A stretch of DNA of 64,000 nt from Marchantia polymorpha subsp. ruderalis (taxonomy: Eukaryota; Streptophyta; Marchantiopsida; Marchantiales; Marchantiaceae), in assembly GCA_037833965.1 (NCBI GenBank), contig AP031353.1, forward strand, positions 12,526,501 to 12,590,500, written 5' to 3'. Both the position numbers and the translations under genes were made by a program. Under the pieces are notes generated by a model. It had not been told where the DNA came from and did not search any database. It saw only the letters and a list, made by a program, of their open reading frames with translations. Positions 12,533 to 24,738 of this stretch are shown here, piece after piece (positions within the stretch are counted from its first letter, which is position 1; the number at the start of each line of letters is the position of its first letter).

Positions 12533-12650
12533 GTCACTAAGGTCTCTTCACATCCGGGGGAACGCGAGCTGTGCCCAGGAGGGCTTTCTGTCCGCGCGCC
12601 GGGGCCCGCATTCCGACCGCCCGCTTTAGCTCGCCCCACTCCCGCTCGAC
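12533..12650 (+). repeat. Left terminal inverted repeat of the MULE
   Basis: GC-rich end whose reverse complement is found at 16790-16906. Immediately inside it, a separate hairpin (arms 12663-12678 and 12683-12698, 16 bp perfect, four-base loop) marks the change to AT-rich sequence. Open frames on both strands here are composition shadows. Confidence 0.85.
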
Positions 12651-12999
12651 CATCGGGCTCTTGTAGGGAAAGGAGGCCTCGCGGCCTCCTTTCCCTACAG
12701 GAACTTGTACTCTGTATTTTTTTTTACTCCTCCCCTCGCAAATGGGAGGAATGGAGAGCATGTTCGGGCGTACCCTCTTTTTCCCCAAAAAAAAAACTAA
12801 GTATTTTTTTCCCAAATCACTCTTTTCTTCTCATTTCTCTTCAATTTTTACATTTAAGTAAATATATTCATGTATTAACATGATAGAGAATCGTAAGAAA
12901 ACTCGTAATGAAAGATTACACAAACACAAAATTACAAAGTGATAACAAAATCAATAAAAAAAATCTAATCATAAACTTTATTTCACAAAAATCTTATGG

Positions 13000-15900
13000 T
13001 CACAATTTTTGCAAAAAATAGAATTTACTACTCCTTTTGTAGCACAAATGTCACAAGTGACTTTGGGAAGCTTACAAAAATTCATACTTTTTTGCTTGGA
13101 TTGTGAAAAAAGCACATCTGAAGAGCGCTTCAAAGGGGGTTGTGAAGCACTTGTTTCACCACTTCCTAAATCTTAGGTGTCTTCCCAGGTCACATTCTCG
13201 TTCGTTTCACGTTCTCTTGTATGGAAGTAATAGAACCTCAAAGTGGAAGAGTAATTATATTGGACCTTTCAAAATTTGAAGTCTCCAATAATATGCCAAA
13301 CAAGCTTGAAGCGCTTAGAAGTTTTGCTTCACCTCTTCTTCATTGTCATCATAAAGAGTTGTTTGACATAGTGATTTGATTTCACATATCATGTTGAACG
13401 ACTTTTAACGCATGACATCAATCAAAAGAGCCTTCTCCCTTGGTACATCCGGTTGAGTCGGAGTCATAAGCTCCATGTCTTCCATGTTGATTTTTTGAGT
13501 CAATGATTCTTCAACCACTTCATTTTCTTTGAGTCTTTCAAAAAATAACTTCACAATCGATTGCACACCAAGTATGTGCTTGCAAATGGAGACCATATAG
13601 GTACAATCACAATAATGTGATTTTAATGAAACACTATACCATAGGTTAGGAGAAGTCTCACTCTTGACATGAAAGAGTAGATGCTCATCATCACCAAACT
13701 TCAAAATATCCATAGTACAAGATTGATAAGACTTCAAAATGTGTTCTACTCCTCTCAATCAACGTCTATGAGCCTGATCATTTCCTCTCAGTATGTATCG
13801 TTTTGAGTCACCTACAAGTTCCAAAAAAAGATTTGAACTTAGCATCATGTTCAAAAGATAATATATTTACAAAAAATGTAATACAATAAAATAAACATAG
13901 AATAATATACAAAGATGAGAAACTTATTTCAATGTTGAATCATTTTCAATTGACTCATTAATTTGAGTTGGCCCACACGAGTGTCATTCTAGGCACTACC
14001 AACAATTTCCACAATAAGGTTTCGGAGAAACCGATTCACTTTTCCTTGTAAGAGTGTGTATTTAATCAACTCCCAATGTCTTTCAACGTGGTTAGTTGTA
14101 TCCATACTCCCACAAGCAAATAAACTACCAATTCGATGCCATAATCTTCTCCAAGGACAAGTAATTCTAGCCCATCCAAAAATCACGTATTTGGCAAAGG
14201 TTGGTATGTGTTGAAACTCAACAAAAAATGTTCTTAAATTCTCATCGAAATGGTCTTTACTAGTGCAAAGCATTAGAACATGTAATGTACTCTACACCAG
14301 ATCCTTGTTAACTTGTAGCTTTGTTAACAAGTTCTCACTCCATGACTTCATAACATGGAAGTGACACAAGAGAACTTGTACACCAACTTGTGTTTTGGTA
14401 CCCTCTTCATAAGTCCAACATTGAACATCATTGTTCACAACCCTTTGAATAATATTCAAAGATGGCTTCTATTGTCAATGATGTTTGCGGAGGGTCTTAG
14501 CTCTCCTAAAGATCCAAACATATGGGATAATGTTATCTCTATAGCAAGAGACTCATGGCACTCTTTAACTGCATTGCTACAAAGCATGTAAAAAATCGGA
14601 ATTCCAATTGCATCTTGGTTTAGTACAACTGCTGCATAAAGAGACAAACCGTATTGGTTTGTTTTGAATGTAGAATCCAAGGCCCAAAAATTATCATCTG
14701 AAAATCTTAGGACCGATTTTTGCATGAAATCATTTTGTATAACTACCACAAATGATATCTTCTTGGGGAACTCATTCTTGGGTGCAAACAGTCAAAAATA
14801 CAAAATCTTCCCTTGAGCTTGTAAATTCATGATCTCAATTTATGTCGCATCCCAATCGTCTTTCCAAAGTGCATCTACACACATCCAATCAAAAATTTGA
14901 ATACAAATTAAAACATAAACATGAAAAAATTTAAAAAAAATGCTAACATAAACATAAAAAATTAAAGTAAAATTTAAATATTCAATGCATTTCATAACTT
15001 CACATAAAAAATGAAATATGGAAAAAAGAATTAAATATCGTTGATTCTTATAGAATATGCAAGTATTTGCTTTTTTTTATGACAACAAATCTATATGTAG
15101 CACGTTGCACCTCTGGTACACTTTGTGAAAATCTCTCTTGAGCTTCAATCGACGTTGCTTCAATAACCCTCGGTGAAAGTATGAACTTCAAGTTCTCCAA
15201 AACTCATGCGATAACATAAGGGTGCACCAGCCAGAACAAAAAATCAGAATCAAAATTCGGAGTGTGAGCACTACGTTTGTTATGAACATAGATTGTAGCT
15301 TGAAGCTTACTATGATGCAAGGTGTTTGAGCTTTTGACACATTGGGCTCCTCAACCTTCATTTGGAATTCATAACTACATAATCTAGAGATTTTATTCCT
15401 TTTAGAGCTCTTGTCATCCATAGATTTCACATCAACCGTTCTCTTATGAGGACGATTTTTGTTTTGTCCACGATGACAACGGTTTTAAGTCAAGGTTTTG
15501 GTTTTCCCTACACGGCATCTCAAAAGCCTTCTTAACACAATGTACTGTGTGCAAAGTGTATCTATAGTTGCACTCAAATCCTCCAATGGATTCTTCATTA
15601 CTTCATGCCACATTTTATTCTCTTTGCATACATCATAAGAGTTCATACAATTTTGTATGAATGAGTTTTGAATTCCTCCCATATAGCTATCCCTACTCCA
15701 TTGAATATGAAGAGCATTTGTTGTCATGGTGAATGACAAATGTTTCTCATCGTTGTCAATGTGTACTCCATGCATAATGAAATGTCAAGACTCTATTGGT
15801 GGAATTTATCTATCATTTGTGTCATTCAAAGGGTATAAAACAAATACACTTAAAAGTTCTACAACTTTTTATCTTCCTTGAAGTTTTTGCCACCTTTCAA

Positions 15901-16362
15901 TTGTAAGAGATTCCACATTTTTTTAGATGGAATGTCTATGAAGGTTGGACAGAGTACAAAAGAAAGAATTTGCCTCATGAATTTGTTGATATGAGGTAAA
16001 ATATCATACTCTTATACAATCAATTATGAGTGCTAGAGATTGAAGATTGAAATACACATACTTGGGGAGTGTTCAATCGAAATGTCTTCATAAATTGATA
16101 AAGGTGTTGAACCTCTAATGTTGACATGTTCCACACCCTCCTCTAACATCTCCTCCCAAGTTTTCAAAATCTTCTCACCAAAATCCTACTCATACTCATC
16201 CGACTCTCCATTTGATGATAAGAAATGAGTTTTTTGAAACCCTAAATTTTGAATGAGCACACCTTGAAGAAACTCTTTCATCCCCACCATCTCACTTAAA
16301 TTGTCTTCAAAGTCTGAGGGATAGAAATTATCATCAGCCATGTAGTCTTCATCTTCTTCCAT
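13000..16362 (-). pseudogene. MULE transposase with SWIM zinc finger, broken
   Basis: Reading down the minus strand, an acidic N-terminus starts at 16362 (MEEDEDYMADDNFYPSDFED), with an in-frame stop about 58 codons later. Further pieces lie at 15775-15485 and 15430-15188. The catalytic MULE domain is at 14749-14456 (FWALDSTFKTNQYGLSLYAA, with the first acidic residue in LDSTF). About 14400-14300 reads VLLCHFHVMKSWSE, matching the CxFHVxxxW block of the family, followed by an in-frame TAG. Then 14273-13989 reads SMDTTNHVERHWELIKY. The SWIM finger at 13758-13405 is CDC-x6-CKH, a CxCx(n)CxH motif. A last piece near 13080-12990 has two CxxC pairs (CDIC, CKNC), a possible zinc ribbon. Stops and frame changes make it inactive, although introns could explain some breaks. 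Confidence 0.8.
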
Positions 16363-16789
16363 CTCTCACGCCAATGCTTGACACAAATTCTACAAGTACA
16401 TCATCTTCATCTAGCACGCAATACTCAAATGAAAATATTCTAAACCCTAAATTATTACAATTGCAAAACAATGTACACAAACTTGCATGTATGTAGAGTT
16501 AAAAGAAAGTGTCTTGCATTTTACAATTGAATGAAGAATAAAAACACATAGAGAGTTGTACAAACCTTGAAAAGAGAATAAGAATAGAAGTGAGGAGGAG
16601 GCCAAAATTGTTCAAAGTGTTGTAAGGAGAGTCAAAAATGTCTTTGGTTAGCAATTTGACGTTCAAGTATTGTAATGTAATGAACACTCACGAAGTGTAA
16701 TGTGTAATGTGACCCTCACGAATTAAATAGGTTAATAAAGTGGCTACTCTCGCCACTAAGTGCTCCCAAATCCTAGAACCCTAAACAAG

Positions 16790-16906
16790 CGAGGCAACCC
16801 GACCGGGTCGAAGCGGGAGGAGAGGGTCATGCTGCGGGTCCCGGCGGGCAGAAAGCCCTCCCGGGCAGAGCTCGCGTGCCTCCGAATGTGAAAAGCCCTT
16901 AGTGAC
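16790..16906 (-). repeat. Right terminal inverted repeat of the MULE
   Basis: Inverted partner of 12533-12650. The outermost bases read CCTTAGTGAC on the plus strand. The inner part contains a TTTAGGGTTC stretch on the minus strand that is not shared with the left end. Confidence 0.85.
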
Positions 16907-18817
16907 GATCTTTCACCCCTCCATCCCACACTATACCCTGAAAGGAGCAGTCACTTCCCCACACTGTATCCCACAACATATATTTATAAGATATTTGTTT
17001 AAAACTTGATGAAGATTTGTTGTCGATGTGTCCATCATGTACAATGATAGATGATGGTTTCAGTAACCTACTTGTGTTTACGAGTGCCCCATCAAGTAAA
17101 TCTCTCATTTGCTCATGTGGTTCCTGAACGCTTTACCGCCAAGTTCGCTTGGCTTGGAGAAATCCGAAAAACGAAACTAGGAAATTGACAATAGTTGGAG
17201 AGAGAGAGTGCTAAAGAAAAGAATGTCTCGAATTCAATTGATTGAAGGAAGGCTGTATGACGTAAGAAGTAACCTAACACACTTTCTCAATTACTCTAAA
17301 ACACATCAACTTACTTCTTGGTATCTTCTTCCCTTGTTTGATGCATCTTACATCATAATAACTAATGATATGATATAAAGTAATCAAAAATTTTGTTGGA
17401 TGCAAACAAAACGTCATTCCACTTTTCTTTATACTTCTTTGAGAATCACAATAATCTAGTTTTATTTCACAATATTATTTAATATAGCTTTCTTCATATG
17501 CTAGAGCTATAAGTTTAATCAAATTTTGGAGCAATTTTTTCTCCATAAACTTAGTTGCAAAAGGAAAATTATAAAGTGCACACTCTTTTCTATCAATTGA
17601 AACTTCACAATTTTCCCATTTCAAGTTTACACATATTTATTTTCAGAGTCTTCACTCCATAAATTCTTCCTAAAACGTTTACATATATTTTTTGATCATT
17701 TTCAATTATGTACTTTTTGTAATGTACAATCTTACTATTTAGAATTTGACAATCATGATAGTTTGCAAAAAAATAGTATTTGAATCAACTCTTATTTTAT
17801 TTTTTCAGTCTCATATAATTTTATAATATTACAAAAATTGTTTTTGTATAAAATTTAAATTTGTTTACGTTATCTAATATTATTTGTGTTTTCAGTTAAC
17901 TCTATTCTTGATTAACTTCAGTTAATTTAACTCATGGTATGAGCTCTGGAGTTGGATGTTTACCGAATTACATGATTTTATGTTAGAGCTACCTCTACGC
18001 GCTTTTTCATAATCATAGTTGAAATATTTTTGTGAATTGATTAAGGTTAAGATGATTAATTTGTTAGCAAAGGTGTATATTCTTACATTAAAGGTTATCT
18101 TATTAGTGATTGACACGATCTACATTATTTCAAAAGATTAAATTTTTTTAATATGAACATAAAAGAGATTCAATTGAAACATGCGTCACAAGTGAAAACC
18201 TCCAAGATTCATCATCATGAGATGGAATTCTCGATAAGAATCTTTGACAAATCAAGATGATCAGTAAACCCAATGTGCCTACTAGACTGAACAAGATTTA
18301 TACATTTGAAAGATCTAGTATACATTAAGTTACTTTGCAAGTTTGACTAAAGCTAATTAGCTCCACTTTGGAAAAAAAGTATATTCTAAGTTTACTTCTA
18401 GAAATTTTCACACGATAATTATATAATTATTAGACACATTGACTTTGATATTAGACAAGAGTTAAAGTGACAGTATGAGAGATTAATTTTGATATCTTTA
18501 ATACCCAATAATTAAGCTAGTTATTATACCATTATTATATATATTACAATTGGTCATAATCCTCTATTGTCATGAATTAATTCATGTCTTGATTTTACTG
18601 AGTTGTTTTAATACTCTATATTAAGCTAGTTAGGCTATGCTACTTACTAACCTAGTTTAAAATTTGACCAAAATTGACAGTTTTAATATTTTATCTCATT
18701 ACAATCTGTGGTGTTTCCGTATGCATTATTCACTTTGAAGAAGCAAACATTTTCAATCTGCGTCGTGCTTTCCTACTTTGTTTTTTATGTGTGCGCGTTA
18801 GACATTTGAGATATGTT

Positions 18818-18859
<42 letters not shown>

Positions 18860-19730
18860 ACAATTCTGGATTTAATGATACAGCTTTTGTTTTCTTTGAT
18901 GTAGCTTCATCGAGGTGAATCACATTTTTTTCAATCAATTTTTAAAATTTGTATTTCATTTTATTTCTACGATATTTGTAGAAATACAAAGTATTGTATG
19001 TGTAACATGAATTCAAATTATATTTTCATACAAATTCCTGCAGATATGATCAGTGTATAAATTATCTCATGCTAATTGATATAATATATGGATCGTAAAA
19101 GTAAAAGATAGAAAGAATATTTTTTTTCAAGAACAATGTATCCATATTTCATTCTAAAATGGTAATTAAAAATAAATAAATATCAATATATCGCTAAAAT
19201 CAACACATTTCAGTTTTTGTCTTTTCTCAAAAAAAATATAAAATTGACTAAATATTTGGAATTTCAATTATATAAATTGAAATATATAATGAAATATATT
19301 AAAATGAATGTCAATGATATTTTTTTAAGTAAAATAATAAATAGTAAAAATTTTATAACACAATAACATAAAAACATATAATCAATATAACATCTTAATT
19401 GATTTTAATCAAATATTTTTATCAATTTAGTATTCACATAATATAAAATGTTTTTAGCCTACATTTACATACTTATAAAATATATTAATGAATAAAAGTG
19501 CTAAAAAATAAGATTTATGCTGATATAACTTAATCAAGAAAATGATTTTATGGTATTCATGTGCAACACAAATAGCTTTTTGAATCCAACAAGTATCGTT
19601 TTAAACTGATGAGACCCAACCTACAAATCACTTTCACCCATGTTCTAAAATAGATTATTCTAATTATATGTTGTGGGCATATGAACGTAATTATTTTTAT
19701 TCTTAGTTTGTCTGCAATCTTAAGTGTAGT
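16907..19730. other. AT-rich intergenic tract, no gene seen
   Basis: Apart from about 16907-17110, which still has mixed composition, this is AT-rich with frequent stops in all frames. Some minus-strand stretches (17440-17760) look like eroded coding sequence, but I could not assign a family. No RNA gene is visible. Confidence 0.5.
18817..18856. repeat. Compound (GT)n(AT)n microsatellite
   Basis: A short GT run passes directly into an AT run. The open frame at 18674-18904 (+) crosses it and reads YIYIYIYIY, a typical microsatellite artefact. Confidence 0.9.
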
Positions 19731-19739
19731 AGATCTGCA

Positions 19740-20170
19740 TCAATAATAGCTTGATCAAAGCTCTAAGAAGTTTAGTATTGATACATTTTCCCTACAACAT
19801 TGACGTGGTCACCGTTTTCGATAAGCTCAATGTGCACTTAGTACTCCACACAGAACGATGTTGGATGGCTAATTACGATTGATCAGTTTTTGTCATATTC
19901 ATGTTAATTTTGGAGCATTTTTTTGTTCATTCCACTGCCATTAACTTTTCATTTGCAAGCATAAGAGTAGTTGCATTGTTGTAAGTATGTCTAGAGTTTT
20001 TCAAGTTATTAGTTTAGACTCGATGATTTAAATGATCCGTCCAATTTTCCTGCTGAAAACTGTTATGCTTTCATTACAGCATATAATTTCATTTGTGTTG
20101 ATTAGTCGAATATGATCAATTGACAATCAATTGTAAAACCAGTTCTTTTTGACATGTAATCATATATTAA
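19740..20170. repeat. Dispersed repeat, copy 2
   Basis: Partner of 4240-4730, same orientation. The copies share a run of landmarks from CTCAATGTGCA to GACATGTAATCA, with small gaps. A possible continuation to about 21050 could not be aligned reliably by eye. Confidence 0.7.
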
Positions 20171-22430
20171 TAATATTTTATTGTTTGAAAATATCTTTTT
20201 TGCAAAGAGATATTTACATGATGGTATACATCAAGTTTTGTTTTATTCGATGGGATCTCACCAACGGCACATTGTCGCAAAGTTTTTAAAACGTGTTTTT
20301 GTACACAAAGCAAATTTAGAATGAGTTGTACAGATTCCCATAAGTTGTTTTTTCAAAAGTGTACAAGGTGCAGTGAATTGGATAATCATGTTTGACTTTG
20401 CTTTTTCTTTGATTGCTCCGTACCAATCATTAGAAAGGTATATCTCGTTTGCTGATCTACAATGGATCAACTTTCTGAAATACGCTTTCAAAGTCGTGGC
20501 TTTGGGAGTAACACAAGTCAGGTTTGTAATTATCAAAGTTCTCTGCGATTGTATCGGGGAAAAATTTCTTCCAAATAAGAGTACCTCCAAATTTTTCTTT
20601 TGCATACTAAATTGAAAAATTGTTGCAATAGGGAATTTTTCTTTTGCATACTGAATTGAAAAATTGTTGCAACAATTTTTCAATTCAATAAGCGAAGAAA
20701 GTTTTAGACTTGGACTTTACTACCTATTCAATGCTATAAGTGCAAAAAGTTCATACACACACGAGGAAACAAATTGTTGAAGAAGACACTACGATTGAAT
20801 TCCACCGTCTGCACCGTGTGTCGATATTAGAACTATGGGGTTTCATTGGATGAAACAAAACTTTAAGCAATTAAGTAAGCAATTTGGGTTCCGATGGAAT
20901 CATCGAGTATATATCTCATTGTGCAAATGTGATATGTTTTCAGTAAAGACTTTCATATTAGAGTATCTAGTGAAGATAATGTCTAATTTGTTCATGTCAT
21001 ATTTTTTTGTACTTTAAATCTCGGCATGCCTCGCTATCTGCCGTCTAAACACCGCTCTCTATGTTAAATCTCACATGTGTATAAGCTATTTGTGTCACAT
21101 AATATTTATTTTAAGTAATTTTTCCAATTTAATTTGCAGTTCATTGATTGAATGTGTTTTTTAATGATCATAACAAAATAATTAAATAATACTTAATATT
21201 TTGAAAACATAGCTTCAAAACTATATGATGTTTGATAAAATAATCAAAATTTTAACTTTAATTGATTCATATAATATTTAATCTATAATATGAAATTAAT
21301 AATATTATGTTAAAATAAAATAAATATCAAAATATTTACCAAAAATTTGAAATGTGTTTGATAAATAAATAATGCAAAAGACATATCAATGATTTGTGAT
21401 TTTCTGGAATTTTTCAAAAATCAATAAAATTTAAAATTTAATTATGCATGATATGACTTTCAATTGTTCATTGATTTGAAAATTTCAAAAAGCCTGCTTT
21501 TTATTATAAAATTTCATTTTTATTGAAATAGATTAAAATTTTATTACATAAATAAATAAAACAATAAAATAATTTTTTTTATCAAATTTGAAAAAAGCTT
21601 TAAATGAGAATTTTTTATTCAAAAATAATATAATATAAATTCCAAAAATAATTTCAAACTTAAATTTAACAAATATTGTTGAATTTATGTTGAAAATAGT
21701 CGTTGAACACTTTTTAATAAAGTTATTTAAATCATGAAATAAAAGTTAATTTTTGAGAAATTTCATAGTGATAATTGGATATCATATTTAATTTAAAATA
21801 AAAATATCCTAAACCAAAATCATTTTTTTCATGATTATTATTGCATTTATAACATAGATAAAGAATTTAAAGCACATTATTCACTTTAAATCTTGTTAGA
21901 GCTAATTCATAATGTGTATAGCTTTTTTTCTAGTTCATGAAATTTTTTTTTATGAATTTTAAACTTGTGAAAGAAAATCAGATTAAAAAATAATGACAAA
22001 ATATTTTTCTTAATTATATGAAATTTTATGTTTTGAAAAAAAAATTAATTTTTAAATTTACTTGACTTATTGGAAATTTGTTGTAAAAAAATCACATAAT
22101 AAAAAATATTGATTTCATTGTTGTGTCTTATATAAATAAATCGGAAATACCCATTCTTCTGAGTTATACAATTACAACTTTATCGTATACACTTTGAATA
22201 ATGACGCGGTGTAAAACCTTCTACTAAAAAAATTGAATAAGTTCAATTTTCTCTTATCAGCTTATCAATTTTGATTTACAAACATATAACAAGTATATAT
22301 GTCCAGAATTCATTATTTGTTTTTTTTTTTTTCAAAATAGGAAATTTTGTGTGAAATTTTTTTATTAGTGACATTTGTATTACATTTTATTATAAAAAAT
22401 TTGAGCACTAGATCTCAATGGCAACTACTT
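20171..22430. other. AT-rich tract, no gene seen
   Basis: Apart from the duplication and palindrome entered separately, this stretch is very AT-rich, especially 21100-22430, with poly-A/T tracts and no supported frame. The open frames near 20258-20683 on both strands overlie the local duplication and look like chance frames. Confidence 0.5.
20590..20687. repeat. 44-bp-period duplication ending in a perfect 36-bp palindrome
   Basis: The 39-bp segment 20590-20628 is repeated at 20634-20672 with one substitution (A to G). The second copy runs into its own reverse complement, so 20652-20669 pairs exactly with 20670-20687 and forms a 36-bp palindrome without spacer. The first copy has no such partner, which suggests the inverted half arose after or during the duplication. 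Confidence 0.9.
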
Positions 22431-23143
22431 TTTCAAAGATCGTGAGGCTGTACGAAATATTGAAACGATAAGTCTCGACTGTAAACAGCCACAGAGAAAA
22501 GTAACAGCCACAGAGATTTTCGGCCGCAACCATGCTGATTAAATGCTGTGCCGGAATGAAGCGACATGGAAAAGAGTTCCCTTTGACATGCGGGTCTTCT
22601 GCGGAAAAGGGTGGAATTTGGGCACACCGCCATTCTGGTGGCTGTCTGAGAATGGGATGGACTGTCCGCGAGCGACGTCGCTTGTGGTTGTCGTTCGTTG
22701 GGATCGAGGCAGGAAGGCCGGGTCGGGAGAGGAGACCGTGTGAGCGTGCGTGGGAACAACTTGTCAGTGTCGTCTAACGTCGTCAACACTTCACACCGAC
22801 GAGCAGCAGAGAGAGGGAGAGGCGAAGGGAGGGCGGGCGGTGGCTCATTGGAAGAGAGTAGCGGTGCACTTCATGCTGTGATAGTTCCTCTGAAGGGATA
22901 TGGAAGCCGAACGAAAGGGTTCGGAGGAGGAGGAGGAGTTGTGTTGTGGTCGCACGGTACGTAGGGCAGAAGAAGATTCAAGGAGGTGAGGTGAGGTGAG
23001 GGAGAGTGATGGAACTTAGAAGGGATGGATGGGTTTTCTTCAGGCCAGTGGAGATTGCGTGTGGGAAGGGGGAAGAGGCGCGGAGAAGAGAAGGCGAATG
23101 GTGAATGCAATTCACTTTAATCCATCTGCGTACCGGGGGAGGG
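22431..23143 (+). promoter_or_regulatory. Probable promoter and 5' leader of the 23144 gene
   Basis: An abrupt rise in GC and in purines (GA-rich plus strand, for example GGAGGAGGAGGAGG near 22924 and repeated GGTGA near 22984-23005) precedes the gene start. The overlapping open frames on both strands look like composition shadows. No TATA box was placed. Confidence 0.45.
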
Positions 23144-24738
23144 ATGGATCCTGACACTGAACGGGAGTTGGCGGCTGTGATCATGGAGGAAGCCAGTCGT
23201 TTACGCACCCAGGCAGAACGCGACGGTGTAGCTGCTTATTTGGCTAAGCCGGCCGTCCGGGGTCGCCCTAATCCTCAGTTTCTTCAGGCCACTGTCCGCA
23301 GCATTCAGCAATGTAATTATGATTTTTCCGCAATCACTAGTGAATGAGTATCTTGTTCCATGCTTCTCAGAGGAGGATTATAGTAAAGTGAATTTGGTCG
23401 CTGCAAAGGGGAATTTCTTGTGGGATGAATTGTCATTCAAATATTTCTCAGGGATTTAATTGGATGCGTGGATGTTCACTGACGAAGTGAATTTTGCCTC
23501 CTCAGCTAATAGGATTGTTGAAGTGAACGAGATGTGGCGGCGAAGGTCAGTGGAGCTGGAATACGAACAGAAAAGAAGCAGAAGACATGACGGTCCCAGG
23601 AAAGATTTTCACCTCGAAAGAGACAATAGTAGCCATGACTCTGTTATCGAAGATATCAGAGAAGATGGATTGGGAGATGAGGAGCTCGAGGAATTTTTAC
23701 GATCTAGGTACCACCAACTCAAATTTGAATCATGCTTCTTTGTAATCCATGATCGTCTAGTTGTCCAGTAGACTCCTGCTCTGCCCTTGTTTCGGAGACA
23801 TTCCCTTGTGGACCTGAAGTTTATACCTATCTGAAATTCATGTACCCTGTGGGGAGGTGCGCACGTCAATACAGTATTGGATCAATCGAGTTTCCAAGTG
23901 CTGTTAGGTTTTTTTTGCGTCTTGTTTGAACCTTTTTGTTGCAGTCACTTTCACAGAGAAGGTAATTGCATTCTCCTAGCAGCATGCTCTCTGTTCTTCT
24001 AGTCTGGTCTAGTAATCAATGACGTTACTTTATGTTTTACTCTGTAATACATACAGCACGTGTATTGTCTTTCTGCTCGATTTTGCTCATCCGTTTGATG
24101 TGTTCCCGAGCTCTGTCTCGCATACGCCACCTTGGCCATTAGGCTTATCTCTCTGTCTCTGAATCGTGGCTTCCGAACAAATAGTTTTTCCCCAGCAAGT
24201 GATGGTATTGGCGGATCATAGACATCTTCGAGACGAGAGTTCGACTGTTTTTGCAGTCTTCAAAGACGGGTTATTGGCTTCGAGAATAGACACAGTAGGA
24301 AATGACTTTGACGGTAGAGAGATGACATTGGTAAATCCGTTATTGAATTTTCCGTTGTGCACTTTGTTTAGGGTCAAACGTGGAAGGGGTGCCGTGGGGT
24401 CACGAATGGATGAAACAGGACCATACCTGCCGATATCACAAGAAATATTGCCAGGGAGGACTTCTGTGACGGATGTTCGTGTCAAAGAAGACTGGGAAGA
24501 GCGCATTGCTGGCCCAGAGGTTGGGCCTTCCCTGCCTGAGGATATGCAAAGAGATTGGAAGCGTAAGAAGTTGAAGAGCAAGCGCAAGGATTCCACTGCG
24601 GATGAAGCGGAAGACGAAGACTCGCAATCCAAGAGGAGGAAGCATAGAAAAGAAAGGAAGCGGAGGAAAGAGTCAAGGGATAGAGATTCAAAAAAGAAAA
24701 GGAAATCTCTAGAGAAGTCCCCTAAGAAAAGAAGATGA
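23144..24738 (+). CDS. Conserved plant protein with basic, probably nuclear C-terminus
   Basis: There are three exons, 23144-23312, 23506-23707 and 24372-24738, joining in frame to 738 nt, or 245 aa. The N-terminus (MDPDTERELAAVIMEEASRL) is helical and acidic. Residues about 33-70 contain AYLAKPAVRGRPNPQFL and then NRIVEVNEMWRRR. Residues 125-144 read VKRGRGAVGSRMDETGPYLP. From residue 186 the chain is dominated by Lys, Arg, Ser and Asp, with several nuclear-localisation-like clusters (KRRKHRKERKRRK). The order strongly recalls a small single-copy plant family of unknown function, in Arabidopsis annotated by chance similarity as a leukocyte receptor-like protein; this is from memory. A role with RNA or chromatin is only an inference from the basic tail. 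The ATG at 23144 was chosen over an in-frame ATG at 23105 because the family-like sequence begins there. Confidence 0.8.

Larger units (their letters stand above)
12533..16906. mobile_element. MULE-type DNA transposon with terminal inverted repeats
   Basis: The left end (12533 onward, GTCACTAAGG) and the right end (up to 16906, read as reverse complement) match for about 65-70 bp at high identity, then patchily to about 115 bp. Shared blocks include TTCACAT(C/T)CGG, ACGCGAGCT and GGAGGGCTTTCTG. These GC-rich ends contrast sharply with the AT-rich interior. Between them lies a broken transposase with a MULE domain and a SWIM zinc finger, minus strand. Length is 4374 bp. I saw no convincing 9-11-bp target duplication: the left flank ends in TTCCCCCTG and the right flank begins GATCTTTCA. 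The insertion may be old, or the outer boundary may be slightly different. Confidence 0.85.

Noticed and set aside
12512-12883. Overlapping frames of 92-123 codons on both strands
   Set aside because: They lie over the GC-rich MULE inverted repeat and its hairpin; no protein motif.
22433-23208. Several frames on both strands upstream of 23144
   Set aside because: Purine-rich leader; frames overlap each other and none shows motifs.
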